From Aquatica leii (taxonomy: Eukaryota; Arthropoda; Insecta; Coleoptera; Lampyridae): 64,000 nucleotides of DNA. Positions 10,985 to 20,130 of the stretch are shown piece after piece; the stretch's first letter is position 1; each line of letters starts with the position of its first letter. The notes under the pieces were generated by a model. The model was not told the DNA's origin and did no database searches. It was given only the letters and a program-made list of their open reading frames with translations. The position numbers and the translations under genes were made by a program. Where the stretch lies: NCBI GenBank assembly GCA_035610365.1, contig CM069433.1:56348487-56412486 (forward strand). Reading direction: 5' to 3'.

Positions 10985-11745
10985 GTTAATTGCCGCTTTG
11001 TGTTGATCCTGGTTTGTATAACCAGATGAGGCAGTTGTGCCGCTTTGTGTTGATCCTGGTTTGTATAACCAGATGAGGCAATTGTGCCGCTTTGTGTTGA
11101 TCCTGGTTTGTACAACCAGATGAGGCAGTTGTGCCGCTTTGTGTTGATCCTGGTTTGTATAACCAGATGAGGCAGTTGTGCCGCTTTGTGTTGATCCTGG
11201 TTTGTATAACCAGATGAGGCAGTTGTGCCGCTTTGTGTTGATCCTGGTTTGTATAACCAGATGAGGCAATTGTGCCGCTTTGTGTTGATCCTGGTTGGTA
11301 CAACCAGATGAGAACAGTTGCCGCTTTGTGTTGATCCTGGTTTGTATAACCAGATGAGGCAGCCGCTTTGTGTTGATCCTGGTTTGTATAACCAGATGAG
11401 GCAGTTGTGCCGCTTTGTGTTGATCCTGGTTTGTATAACCAGATGAGGCAGTTGTGCCGCTTTGTGTTGATCCTGGTTTGTATAACCAGATGAGGCAGTT
11501 GTGCCGCCTTGTGTTGATCCTGGTTTGTATAACCAGATGAAGCAGTTGTGTCGCTTTTTGTTCATCCTGGTTTGCTTAACCAGATAAGGCAATTGTGTCG
11601 CTTTGTGTTGATCCTGGTTTGCATAACCAGATGAGGAAGTTCTGCCGCTTTGTGTTTATCCTGGTTTGTATTACCAGATAAGGAGTTGTGCCGCTTTTTG
11701 TGTTGATCCTGGTTTGTACAACCTGATGAGGCAATAATGCCGCCC
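10985..11745. repeat. 47-bp minisatellite, about 16 copies, inside the LTR element
   Basis: The unit begins GCCGCTTTGTGTTGATCCTG and repeats with a 47-bp period (starts at 10992, 11039, 11086, 11133, 11180, 11227, 11274 and onward). Units near 11310-11370 are shortened and those after 11540 are more diverged. Each unit contains the small dyad CTGGTT-TGTAT-AACCAG, able to form a hairpin. As 47 is not a multiple of 3, the - strand is open in all three frames across the array (ORFs to 223 codons). These are repeat artefacts, not genes. Confidence 0.95.
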
Positions 11746-11925
11746 TGTTGCCAAATTAGATTTTTTTGTTTGATGTAACTTAAAATTGTTACTTGATCTA
11801 CTTCTTGATGTTTTCTATTTCGTCAGAATGGACGAGCGGTATCAATTGAAATGACATTGTTATTTACGTTGCAGCAACTTTCTTTTTACAATTGCCCGAG
11901 GACGTGCAAAATGTCAGAATGGCCG
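11746..11925 (+). other. 3' untranslated interior and putative polypurine-tract side of the LTR element
   Basis: Unique sequence between the minisatellite and the 3' LTR. The last bases before the LTR read GTCAGAATGGCCG, preceded by GAGGACGTGCAAAATG. A classic polypurine tract is not obvious. Confidence 0.5.
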
Positions 11926-12470
11926 TGTCGGAGGCACCGAATATAAACCCTGCCTGCGGCCATGGATTGTGTACACGTGCACTTATTTGTTTGTGTTCCC
12001 ATAAATTATGTTTCAAATGTTTAGTCTTTGTAACTTAATAACTTAGAATCAACCAATAAGGATTTGATATTTTGTATTATTGCCTTATATGGGCATAGGA
12101 ACGCGCGTGAAATTACAATCTTTCATGCGAATGGAACGACACTAGCTGAAAAATGTAACTTGTAAGAAGGCAGATTGAAATGAGATTTGGTGGTGACAAC
12201 TTGATAAGATAAAAGAGCTGGTGTCGGATCGTTTGTTCCAGTGTTGATCATTAAACGTTTATAAATTTAATTTTTATATTAATGAAATCAGTTTTGTTTG
12301 TTTGTGTTAATGACTTTGTTTGAAATTTGTAATCGTAACTTTTGCTATAGTAAATAAATTGCGTAAACGGTCAGTGTCGTACGTTATTCACTTGTAATAA
12401 ATTATCGATGCAGTCTAACCCAGCGCAAACGCCCAGCGAAGCCCCTTTTATTTTCGATCCGTCTCTGACA
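11926..12470 (+). repeat. 3' LTR
   Basis: 545-bp copy of 8393-8940. The first roughly 480 bp appear almost identical to the 5' copy, while the last 55-60 bp differ at about a dozen positions. It also carries an in-frame copy of the gag start (MQSNPAQTPSEAPF), which runs into flanking DNA and stops. Confidence 0.85.
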
Positions 12471-12474
12471 TGTA

Positions 12475-13320
12475 TATGCATCAGCACAGGTTTTTATTAC
12501 TTAGCTTCTTAAGTTGCTAAACATGTGTTACTTTTTATAAGAAAAAATAATTTTTTAAAAACATTCTACTATAAAATTAGTTTTACAGGAAATTCCTGTC
12601 TTTATATTATAATGACGTAAAGTAAATTTGACCAAAGAACACTTGTGTTTTGGTTTTGTTATCGGTAGCATTTTAATTCAAGCACATCGTTGACTATTTG
12701 TATATCTAACACAGTAATCATTTTTCATTGTAAAAATCTAATTGGAATGATACATTTTTAAGTACTTTTAGATGAATTTTGTTTTATTGTTTACTTCAGA
12801 TGAATTCTTAACGATTTGGTTTAGGGTACATTTTTTTTAGTTTTATTTTAAACCTTTATCTATAATACAAAAAATATATAATACTTATATAAGTAGTATA
12901 TAAAAATTGGTAGTGCAATTAAATATAATTTTTTGTATGCTTAATCTGTAGTTTGTTACGATAACAGTAGCTCCGTTTTTTAAGATGCGTCATTAAACGG
13001 GTTAAATAATAACTTCATTTATCAGTGTCTTATTTTCTTGTATAAGTAAATAAATGATTAATTTTAAACGACAAACAATAAAACTTTTAATAACGGTTAA
13101 TTTTTGCAATGTTTTATATTTTACAGAATAAAAACATACACACCAAGTTTAGTCTATTAATATTCTTTGTTTATTTGTATTGACTCAATTGTTGTTTAGA
13201 TTAGCGTTTATCTAATGATTTATATCATATACTATTTTCAATAAACGGAAACATCATTTTTCTTAAATTAAAATATCCAACAATTATGAATGAACCTTGT
13301 ATACAAAAAAACCGCATAGG
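12475..13320. other. AT-rich non-coding stretch
   Basis: No convincing ORF, repeat or RNA gene seen. Poly-A/T rich intergenic DNA between two transposon remnants. Confidence 0.4.
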
Positions 13321-13324
13321 CTAA

Positions 13325-14480
13325 GTACAATTAAGAGAAAATTTGGTCGAAGATAACGTTGCATGGCAGCATGGCACAATAACTTTTAGAGTATTTATCA
13401 TAATCAATTTTTTATGCTGTTCAACGAAGGCTTAATTTAGACGAAAAATACTTTTGAACCTTTTTAAATTATTGTGGCGTTGCTGTTTTAGAGCAATTTC
13501 TTTAAAAATGCAGCATCAGAAAGAAATGGTCACAAAACTGGTGTTTTTTTTTAAATTTGTTTTTGTAAATTCGTAGATGAATGTCAGAAATACTTAATTA
13601 GTGTAAACTATTTTTTTAATTCGCCATACTTATTTTGTATGAGAGCCCGAATTTTCAAAATTTTCAGGTTGCTGAAACTCGTTTTTTTAAATGGCACCCT
13701 CGATTTCTTTCAACTGTTTTTAATGTAGTTTTTAATTCTCTATCGATTTGCACTAGCACTTTTTTCTCCTAACATCTACAGTTATGGCAATATTTATAAA
13801 TTTTCAATTAAATCACAAACATTATTTTTATCAAGCAGGTTTATTCTAGTAGGCTTTGCTTCCATTAAACAAAAAGCAAATAGCCAGTACAAGGTACTTA
13901 TTGTGTCTAGTTGTCACATTACCTATTACTACTTTCTACTTCATCAATTTTGTTTAACATGAATTTTCCGCAGTATCCTTGCATTACAAAAACTATTGGT
14001 TCGATTCGAACAAACAGGATTACATATTTCAAGAAAATCCTACTACACAAGAGGCAATGAAAAGCAGAATAACAACTGCATTTTCTAACGTAACGCACGA
14101 GATGTTACAAAATCGGCAAAATTTTGAAAAGTTGTTAAATAATTTTGTTTTTGTTTATGTTTGTTTTTTAATGGTCTTCCATTTTATGTTTTTTGTTTAA
14201 ACCAATGCAAAATAAGTACGGCAAATACAAAAAATCTTTTAGACTATTTAATACTTCTGAATTTCATCTGCGAATTTACAAAAACAAATTCCAAAATTTT
14301 TAAAGAAATTGCTCTAAAATGGCAACGCTGCAGTAAATTAAAAACAATTAAAAAGTATTTTTTATCTAAATTAAGCCTTAAGAGCATATATATTTCTAAA
14401 GAACATGATCAAAAAGTATTTCAACTTGAACGCACAAACTAGAAAACACGTGCATCAAGTTTGAAGTACGCGTTTATTAT
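13325..14480 (+). mobile_element. Deleted mariner-like element with long inverted arms
   Basis: The segment about 13420-13650 is the reverse complement of about 14195-14400, with shared blocks TTTTAGAGCAATTTCTTTAA, GGCTTAATTTAGA and TTTGTTTTTGTAAATTCG; weaker similarity runs outward on both sides. Between the arms, the + strand encodes the tail of a mariner-like transposase (about 13979-14140: DYIFQENPTTQEAMKSRITT, then EMLQNRQNFEK). That motif fits the C-terminus of the same broad family as the element at 1126-5823. Most of the transposase is gone, and the arms could form a long hairpin. Confidence 0.65.
13979..14200 (+). pseudogene. C-terminal fragment of a mariner-like transposase
   Basis: 73-codon open frame. 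NPTTQEAMKSRITTAF and THEMLQ match the helix after the catalytic domain in insect mariner-like transposases (usual form P-T-T-x-E-x-M-x-x-R-I). No catalytic residues remain, so it is not functional. Confidence 0.6.
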
Positions 14481-15312
14481 TTGGCTTTTGTTTAATGACA
14501 GCCAGCTTACTTTTTTAAACGATTGTCGCAGTTTGTTAAAACCTTTCTTGTAATTCAATTTAAATAAAAACCATTTTGGACAGATCAAAAAAATTGTTTC
14601 AGACAAATATTATAGTATATAGTTTCTAAATGTTTTATTTTCAAAAATCGATTGAGTGGTTTTCAAAACATCTTGCTTTGAAATTTTTTATTGGTCTCCA
14701 TTTTGTTATCTGATGAAATAAAATAATAAAATAAAATTTAGGGAACTGAAAGCAAATGCTAAAAGTTTTTGTATATTTAAATATATACGTAGCAATTGCA
14801 GTCAATAAATTTTGAATGCATCATCGTTTTTCAAACTTTATTTTGTACGTTTATTAAAATATATTCAGTCAACTTTATTTTAAACATAAACAAAATTTTC
14901 TATGACCAGTAAACAATTAATAGTAAATAGTAAACAGTAAATGTTTAAGTTTTAAATATTACGTAATCAGGAAAGTAATTGTGTATAAATGATAACATAA
15001 AAAAATTAAACAAAATGTCAACTACACGTCAAAATTATTTGGTCAATTATACTGTACTTACACAAACTGTACTTATTTGTATGTCATGTTATATCTGGTT
15101 AGAAATAAATATAAGAAAGGACTAAATATTTTTAAGAATTGTTTGGTTCCTTAAATTCCTTAATTCCTTAAAAAAACAAAAAAGTTACAGATTAGAAGAA
15201 CAATCTTGTTTTTTATTAAAGTATCTAACATATTTTTTTTATTTCTGTATTTTTTTAGATTCGCAATTACTATTTGGTATTTTTTAATTCTAAATGCTTT
15301 TTACTCAATTTA
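14481..15312. other. AT-rich non-coding stretch
   Basis: No supportable gene or repeat structure. Many poly-A/T tracts. Confidence 0.4.
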
Positions 15313-15881
15313 TTTTTTTACTTTCCTATAAGGAAAGTATAGCGATAGCAATTTTTTTTCAAAAATTTTTTTTTTCATAATCTAACATTTCAAGGTCTCC
15401 TAAATAAGAAAAATGTATTTTGTACAAAAAAAAAATTAGATGTCTGTGTGTGTGTCTATGTCTGTGTGTAACGATGTACCCACGATAACTCTCGAACCAA
15501 AAGTCCTAGTAACTTGAAATTTGGTATGAAGCTGGCTTTTTATATTCTCTCGGTTCTATCAAAAGATGGGTTTGATAAAGAAACCGGAAGTGGGTGTATT
15601 CGCCATTTTTAATAGTTTTTTGTATATAAATTTGTACCTACGTATGTAAATAATTCGAATTATTTTTAGTTTCTTTTAGAGATAATTCTTTCTAACAATT
15701 TATTTAAATGAAACATTAACAGTACTGGATATTTTATTTATAACTTAAAATGAATTCACAAATATCATATACGTTAGAATCCTGTCTATCCCGATCTTGA
15801 AGGGAAAGCAAGATACTTTAAAATAATAATTTTTACTGAAGGGAAAGTTATATTGTGGCGCACAAACATAGGGGTTATTTG

Positions 15882-16104
15882 CAGTGGCGGCTAATGGCCA
15901 ATGCTGCAGGAGAGTCGTTTCAACATAAAAACTTTGAAAACGTGTTTTTACTTAATAAAAAAATTATATTTAAGGTCAATTTCTATCTTTGGAATAGGCA
16001 AAATGATTATTATCCTTTATACTCATTTTAATATAAAGTAACATAATTTGTAGTATTTTTTGGAGGGTCATTGACCAAATTACCTAACTGAGAAGCCACC
16101 ACTG
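15882..16104. mobile_element. hAT-type MITE, 223 bp, 8-bp target duplication
   Basis: Ends CAGTGGCGGCT and AGCCACCACTG are inverted, and GTTATTTG flanks both sides exactly (15874-15881 and 16105-16112). An 8-bp duplication with CAGTG ends is diagnostic for hAT. The right-end segment GGAGGGTCATTGACCAAAT is shared with the larger hAT element at 33402-34534, its likely relative. It interrupts the dispersed repeat. Confidence 0.88.
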
Positions 16105-16437
16105 GTTATTTGATATGACAACATAAGCTTATTTTGCCATATTTCGGTTACATCTTCATGAAATCGAGGAGAAAAATCTCAAAAAAATTATAACATGCTA
16201 GGAAGTCAATACAAACGTGTAAATATTACTTCAAAGTGGTTTTATGACAACATAACTTTTGGGGTTATGATGGCCATGTGCTTTGGGGCAATGCGGGCCT
16301 CTATTACCCCGAAACGACTATGTCAAATTTAAATTTCTTTAAGATGTAATAGCGGAGGCTTTCACGGTTGGAATCTATACTACGATAAGAATGTCTTCCG
16401 GGTTTGGACCGTGTCATTGTTGTTGTAACCGAAGTTG

Positions 16438-16476
16438 CCAACGTTTCGCCCACTTTCGTAAGGGGCTTCATCAGGG
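16438..16476 (-). ncRNA. Hammerhead ribozyme-like motif in PLE pLTR (left copy)
   Basis: On the - strand CTGATGA (complement of 16468-16474) is followed by a GCCC/GGGC stem with a loop, and then GAAAC (complement of 16443-16447). This is the conserved CUGANGA...GAAA core. PLE retroelements are known to carry hammerhead motifs in their pLTRs. Stem I, stem III and the cleavage triplet were not checked by folding. Confidence 0.6.
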
Positions 16477-16879
16477 CGTGAGATAAATCGCAAAACTCAA
16501 GCAAGCAACCGAAATCTAACTAAGAACTTCTCAAAAGTTAGGTTATCAACATGTGAAACAACCCATAATCTAAACTCTGAAAAGGTAAGAAAGAAAACGA
16601 TAACTTGAAAAAGCAACCCAAAATCTAACAAAGGGACTTAAGAAGAAATAGTCTCCGTATATAAAGGAGAAGGATCGTTACGGATGGTTAAGCTCGAGTC
16701 TGATTGGGTTACGGTTGCCAAGGGGCGTGTTTTCGATAATGACAAATGACCGGGAACCAAAGAGGGGATAGCTCGAAACCATGATCGCGATTGAAGTTAT
16801 TGGGATGTTTGATGATTTCTATGCTCTCTCGGAATTTCCTCTTGAAAAGAATGGAATGGAAACGAAACATTATCAAAAT

Positions 16880-17116
16880 CTATCTTGTGACCTGTAGTAA
16901 AGCAACCGCAGATTTGGAAATATACCTTTTTCTTATACAACGATAATGTTTTGAAATGCGAGTAATGACGGAACGACCGGTTTCACCAATGTAGACTAAA
17001 CCACAAGAACAGGGACAGGTATACACCTTGAGATGAAAGTGTAGGAAATTTATCTTTGGGAGAAGGTAGAATCTGAGAGATTTTGCCTGTCTAGTTGAAT
17101 ATGGGTTTAATACCAT
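16880..17116 (-). pseudogene. GIY-YIG endonuclease remnant of a Penelope-like element
   Basis: The - strand encodes KVYTCPCSCGLVYIGETGRS, then RISKHYR and SKSAVALLQ. This is the PLE-type GIY-YIG nuclease: a V-Y x2 C x C-C-G lead-in, the GLVYIG core, an Arg after the T-G-R-S block, and a degenerate S-A-V-A-E-H block. Frameshifts and loss of the domain end show it is inactive. In intact PLEs this nuclease nicks target DNA for insertion. Confidence 0.8.
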
Positions 17117-17452
17117 TCTTACGAAAAAGTTTCCCTATTTGATCTGTAACCTTGTGAATGTAGGGTAAAAAGGGTAGTTTCTAGAAATGTGGACTACGTG
17201 GATGTAGACGACGATTGATAACTCTATGAATACCTCGCTTCATATAACCATTATTCACTAAGGTTCTAGTAAGATGACGGAGTTACAAATCTAGATTCTC
17301 AGGTTGGCAAATAGAAAAAGCGCGATGAATCAAAGATTCATATATCGTCAACAAACTTTAGGTATTAATATTGCTGATCCCAAACGAACTGTTTCAAAAG
17401 ATTCCATAAAAATGTTAGCTACAACAAGTGATATTTTGCAATTTATCTCACG

Positions 17453-17487
17453 CCCTGATGAAGCCCCTTACGAAAGTGGGCGAAAGG
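17453..17487 (+). ncRNA. Hammerhead ribozyme-like motif in PLE pLTR (right copy)
   Basis: CTGATGA at 17455-17461, the stem GCCC...GGGC, then GAAA at 17482-17485. It is the inverted twin of the motif at 16438-16476. One base after GAAA differs (GAAAG instead of GAAAC), which may weaken stem III. Confidence 0.55.
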
Positions 17488-17571
17488 TTGGCAACTTCGG
17501 TTACAACAACAATGACACGCTCCAAACCCGGAAGACATTCTTATCATAATATTCTTTAAGATGTTTTGCAG

Positions 17572-19150
17572 ATGCCACGTACTTACAAAAGAGTAACACA
17601 AAAAGGTAGCTGGACTCCTGGAGAGCTTACTGCCTCCTTAAATGCAATAAGAACAGTCAGAAGTACCCGAGATGTTGCAAGATGCTTTTTAATTCCCAGA
17701 ACAACACTGCAAAAAAGACTTAAAAATAATAATGTGTTTGATGCTTTGCGTACGTCTGTTTTCACAAAAAATGAATAAGAAGCTTTAGCAAAGCAAGTTA
17801 TAGCACTGTCTAAACATTTTTATGGCATATCTCCCACTACAATTAAAAAAAGTACGTTCAAGTACGCCGAAGAGAAGAGATTAAAACACTCATTCTCTAT
17901 AGCCAAGTAAACAGCAGGTACAGATTGGCTAGCCGAGTTTATCAAAAGAAATCCGAATAGCTTAAGGAAGTCAGAAGCAACGAGTATAAATCGCATTTCT
18001 GCATTCAACAAAAAGTAAGTAGATCTGTTTTTCTCCAATCTGAACACTCTTCTGGACAAACATGGATTTTCCCTGTCCAAAATATTTAATGCAGACGAAA
18101 CAGGGATAACTACTGTCCAAAATCCCGCAAAAATACTTAAGAAGTACCAGAAAAGAGTGGGTTCTATTACAAGTATGTTCCTCCTCTATTGATTTATGCG
18201 TGTAAGAGAATGAAACTAGTATTAGAGAAATCAAAAGAGGATTTAGTTTTGTTAATAACTGATAATCACATAAGTCAGTGTACATTGGAGGCGTATAATT
18301 TTTGTAAAGAAAAAGAAATTGTAGTTTAACTATTCCACCCCATACGTCACATGGCCTTCAGCCACTGGATGTAGCATTTTATTCATTTTTGAAATCGGCG
18401 TACATTGTTGAATGTGGAAATTATCTAAGGAGCCATCCGCATGAGAGAATAATAACTTTTAAGATAGCTGAAATTTCTCAAAATGCGTTTGGACGTGTTG
18501 CTGCGCCTGTTAAAGGCTTTGAAAGTAAATCTAGATCATTTCACTTTAGAAGGTTTTGCTGTCGCTGAGGGTTTTATAAAAGACAGAAAAAGAAAAGTGC
18601 CAGGAAGATGCCGCAAACCAAGACATTGAAGAGCCGAATATAGAAAGGGATATTAAGAGCAAGGAGAAGAAGCTAATGTACATGAACATGAGATCATTTG
18701 CAGATATAATTTCTCTACTTGGGTGTTCAAACACCTCATGCAAGAAGTGTAAAAAAATGTCATTTAGAAATCTTCACTTCTACACCAATCAAGGTAATAT
18801 TGGAAAACAAGCAAACTAACAAGGAAGAGAAGTTAAGAAAGAAAACTAATAAAGGCACTAAGCGTGTAAAGTGTTTAATGAAAATGGAGATGAAGACATC
18901 AGTCTGACTGATAGGATCCAACCTATAAGAAAATGTGTTAGACCTAACCTACAACAGCACGAAGAAGACTGTTAGTGACTGTAGTGATGATAAGTACAAG
19001 GACGTGAATGTTGATATTTGTCTTATATGCGGCGAGATTGGGAGAAACGGCGAACTGTGGATTCGTTGTATTATCTGCTTTCTTTGGGCTAACAAATAAT
19101 GTGCAGAGTTTGATGCGAAAATCTATATTTGTGACTTTTGTACCTAAATA
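17572..19150 (+). pseudogene. Pogo-like transposase pseudogene with psq head and C-terminal zinc-finger tail
   Basis: Starts MPRTYKRVTQKGSWTP just after a good splice acceptor (TTTTGCAG). A psq helix-turn-helix follows (TRDVARCFLIPRTTLQKRLK). After the stop at 17776 the other frames continue the protein: [17 protein letters not shown] (first catalytic Asp) with QKRVGSITS, then LLITDNH-type and LQPLDVAFY-type blocks at about 18245-18390. A cysteine-rich tail at about 19012-19140 (CLICGEIGRN, WIRCIICF, YICDFC) resembles the zinc finger that ends many insect pogo transposases. Numerous stops and frameshifts make it clearly dead. Confidence 0.8.
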
Positions 19151-19239
19151 CATGCAAATGGGGGTAATTAGGGTCTAAGCCACAATTACCCTAGTAGTTG
19201 TATTAAAAAAAATTTATAAACATATAAGTTTGTTCCGTA

Positions 19240-20123
19240 TACTTTGAAGTTTCATTTGACTTAATGCCACAATGAAAAAAATACAAAAAACGCAAGAAAT
19301 TAACAAAAATGCTTAGGCGGCTCCCATTCCCTCACTATGCCTATTGGTTTCTCTCAGGACAGCATCAAATGATTTGTTGCGACGTTGATAATGTCAAAAA
19401 TTTTCTAACAATAGAAACATCGATTTGTTTACAAATATTTAATTTCTTTTGGCCTGCTTGTCAACAGACAGTTTTTCTTCACAAATATTATTGTTAAATC
19501 AAACAATTAAAAAAATTACGTAACTACGCAGTGGTAACATTCCGACTGTATATATCTAAATTCCAAGCATATACTATTCTGGTAACTGTATCACTTTACC
19601 GACATTTCCTTTATAAGATTTATCTTTGTTTCTGGTAAATACTGACGTGGGCAAGAACGAATAAAGGAAACTGTAGTAGCGCTCGCGTTTTTCTAGGATT
19701 ATATTAGTAATTGTTTTTAATGATTAAAAGCATTCAATTATTAATGATTTTTTGTTTTGTTTCAAAGAAATTGTAATTATACGTTTTAAATTGACTGTAT
19801 AAATCATTTCTACTGCGTTTGATCATAAATCAATACTCCGACAAATAAATAGATAATTTTGTTTACGATTTATATTAAATTATTACATTTGCAATAAAGG
19901 AACTACGACCAATTAACTGTGTGATGCTTTATGGTTATTATTTCAATTTCTTAATATATCTATCGTTTCTTTTATTAAAAATGTTTTTGTTAGTTGCGCT
20001 AATATTCTTAACTGAATAACTGTGTTTTTTCAGGTTTTCATGCTTCAAAAGAAACTAAAACACCCAAAATACGAATGAAAAATTATGACTAAACGTTTTT
20101 ATTATCATTAACACCTATTTCAG
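19240..20123. promoter_or_regulatory. Upstream region of Draper (5' intron and probable promoter side)
   Basis: No coding sequence recognised. A splice acceptor (CTATTTCAG, ending at 20123) lies 7 bp before the Draper start codon, so at least one 5' untranslated exon exists upstream, here or further left. I could not locate its donor or a promoter. Confidence 0.4.
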
Positions 20124-20130
20124 ACGAACC

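Larger units (their letters stand above)
8393..12470 (+). mobile_element. LTR retrotransposon (Ty3/gypsy-like), internally deleted
   Basis: Two long direct repeats (8393-8940 and 11926-12470), starting TGTCGGAGG and ending CTCTGACA, enclose a gag reading frame, an RNase H remnant and a minisatellite. The 4-bp flank TGTA (8389-8392 and 12471-12474; CATGTA if counted from 8387 and 12469) is the target duplication. Reverse transcriptase, protease and integrase are not recognisable, so the element cannot move by itself. The first 480 bp of the two LTRs look almost identical, which suggests a young insertion. Gypsy-type assignment is from gag and RNase H character. Confidence 0.9.
16348..17551 (-). 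mobile_element. Penelope-like element fragment with inverted pLTRs and a 13-bp target duplication
   Basis: Flanked by exact copies of TTCTTTAAGATGT at 16335-16347 and 17552-17564. The ends (about 16378-16496 and 17433-17551) are inverted copies of the same roughly 118-bp block. Each holds a hammerhead-like core (CTGATGA, stem, GAAA). Between them, on the - strand, lies a GIY-YIG endonuclease remnant. Only the 3' part of a full PLE is present; the reverse transcriptase is missing. Confidence 0.85.
16258..19191 (+). mobile_element. Decayed pogo-like transposon, interrupted by a Penelope-like element
   Basis: A degraded pogo transposase on + (17572-19150) sits between weakly similar inverted ends: GGGGTTATGATGGC near 16260 and GGTCTAAGCCACAATTACCC near 19170-19190. 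The PLE at 16348-17551 splits its 5' leader. The element lies inside the dispersed repeat that starts at 15316. Limits are approximate. Confidence 0.6.
15316..19236. repeat. Dispersed repeat, copy 1, broken by three nested insertions
   Basis: Begins ACTTTCCTATAAGGAAAGTA and contains the blocks GTAACGATGTACCCACGATA, CCAAAAGTCCTAGTAA and CTTGAAATTTGGTATGAAG, all shared with 29998-31140. The repeat sequence runs 15316-15881, resumes 16105-16257, and its tail (ATTAAAAAAAATTTATAAAC) appears near 19200-19236 after the pogo insert. It has no coding capacity. The class is uncertain: the ends are short inverted repeats containing CCTATAAGG, so a non-autonomous DNA transposon is plausible. Confidence 0.65.

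Noticed and set aside
10921..11592. 223-codon - strand ORF plus two overlapping long ORFs
   Set aside because: They are translations of the 47-bp minisatellite in three frames; no start context, no domain, and similarity only to themselves.
10985..11745. CRISPR-like array
   Set aside because: Repeats are contiguous 47-bp units without distinct spacers, in eukaryotic DNA inside a retroelement.
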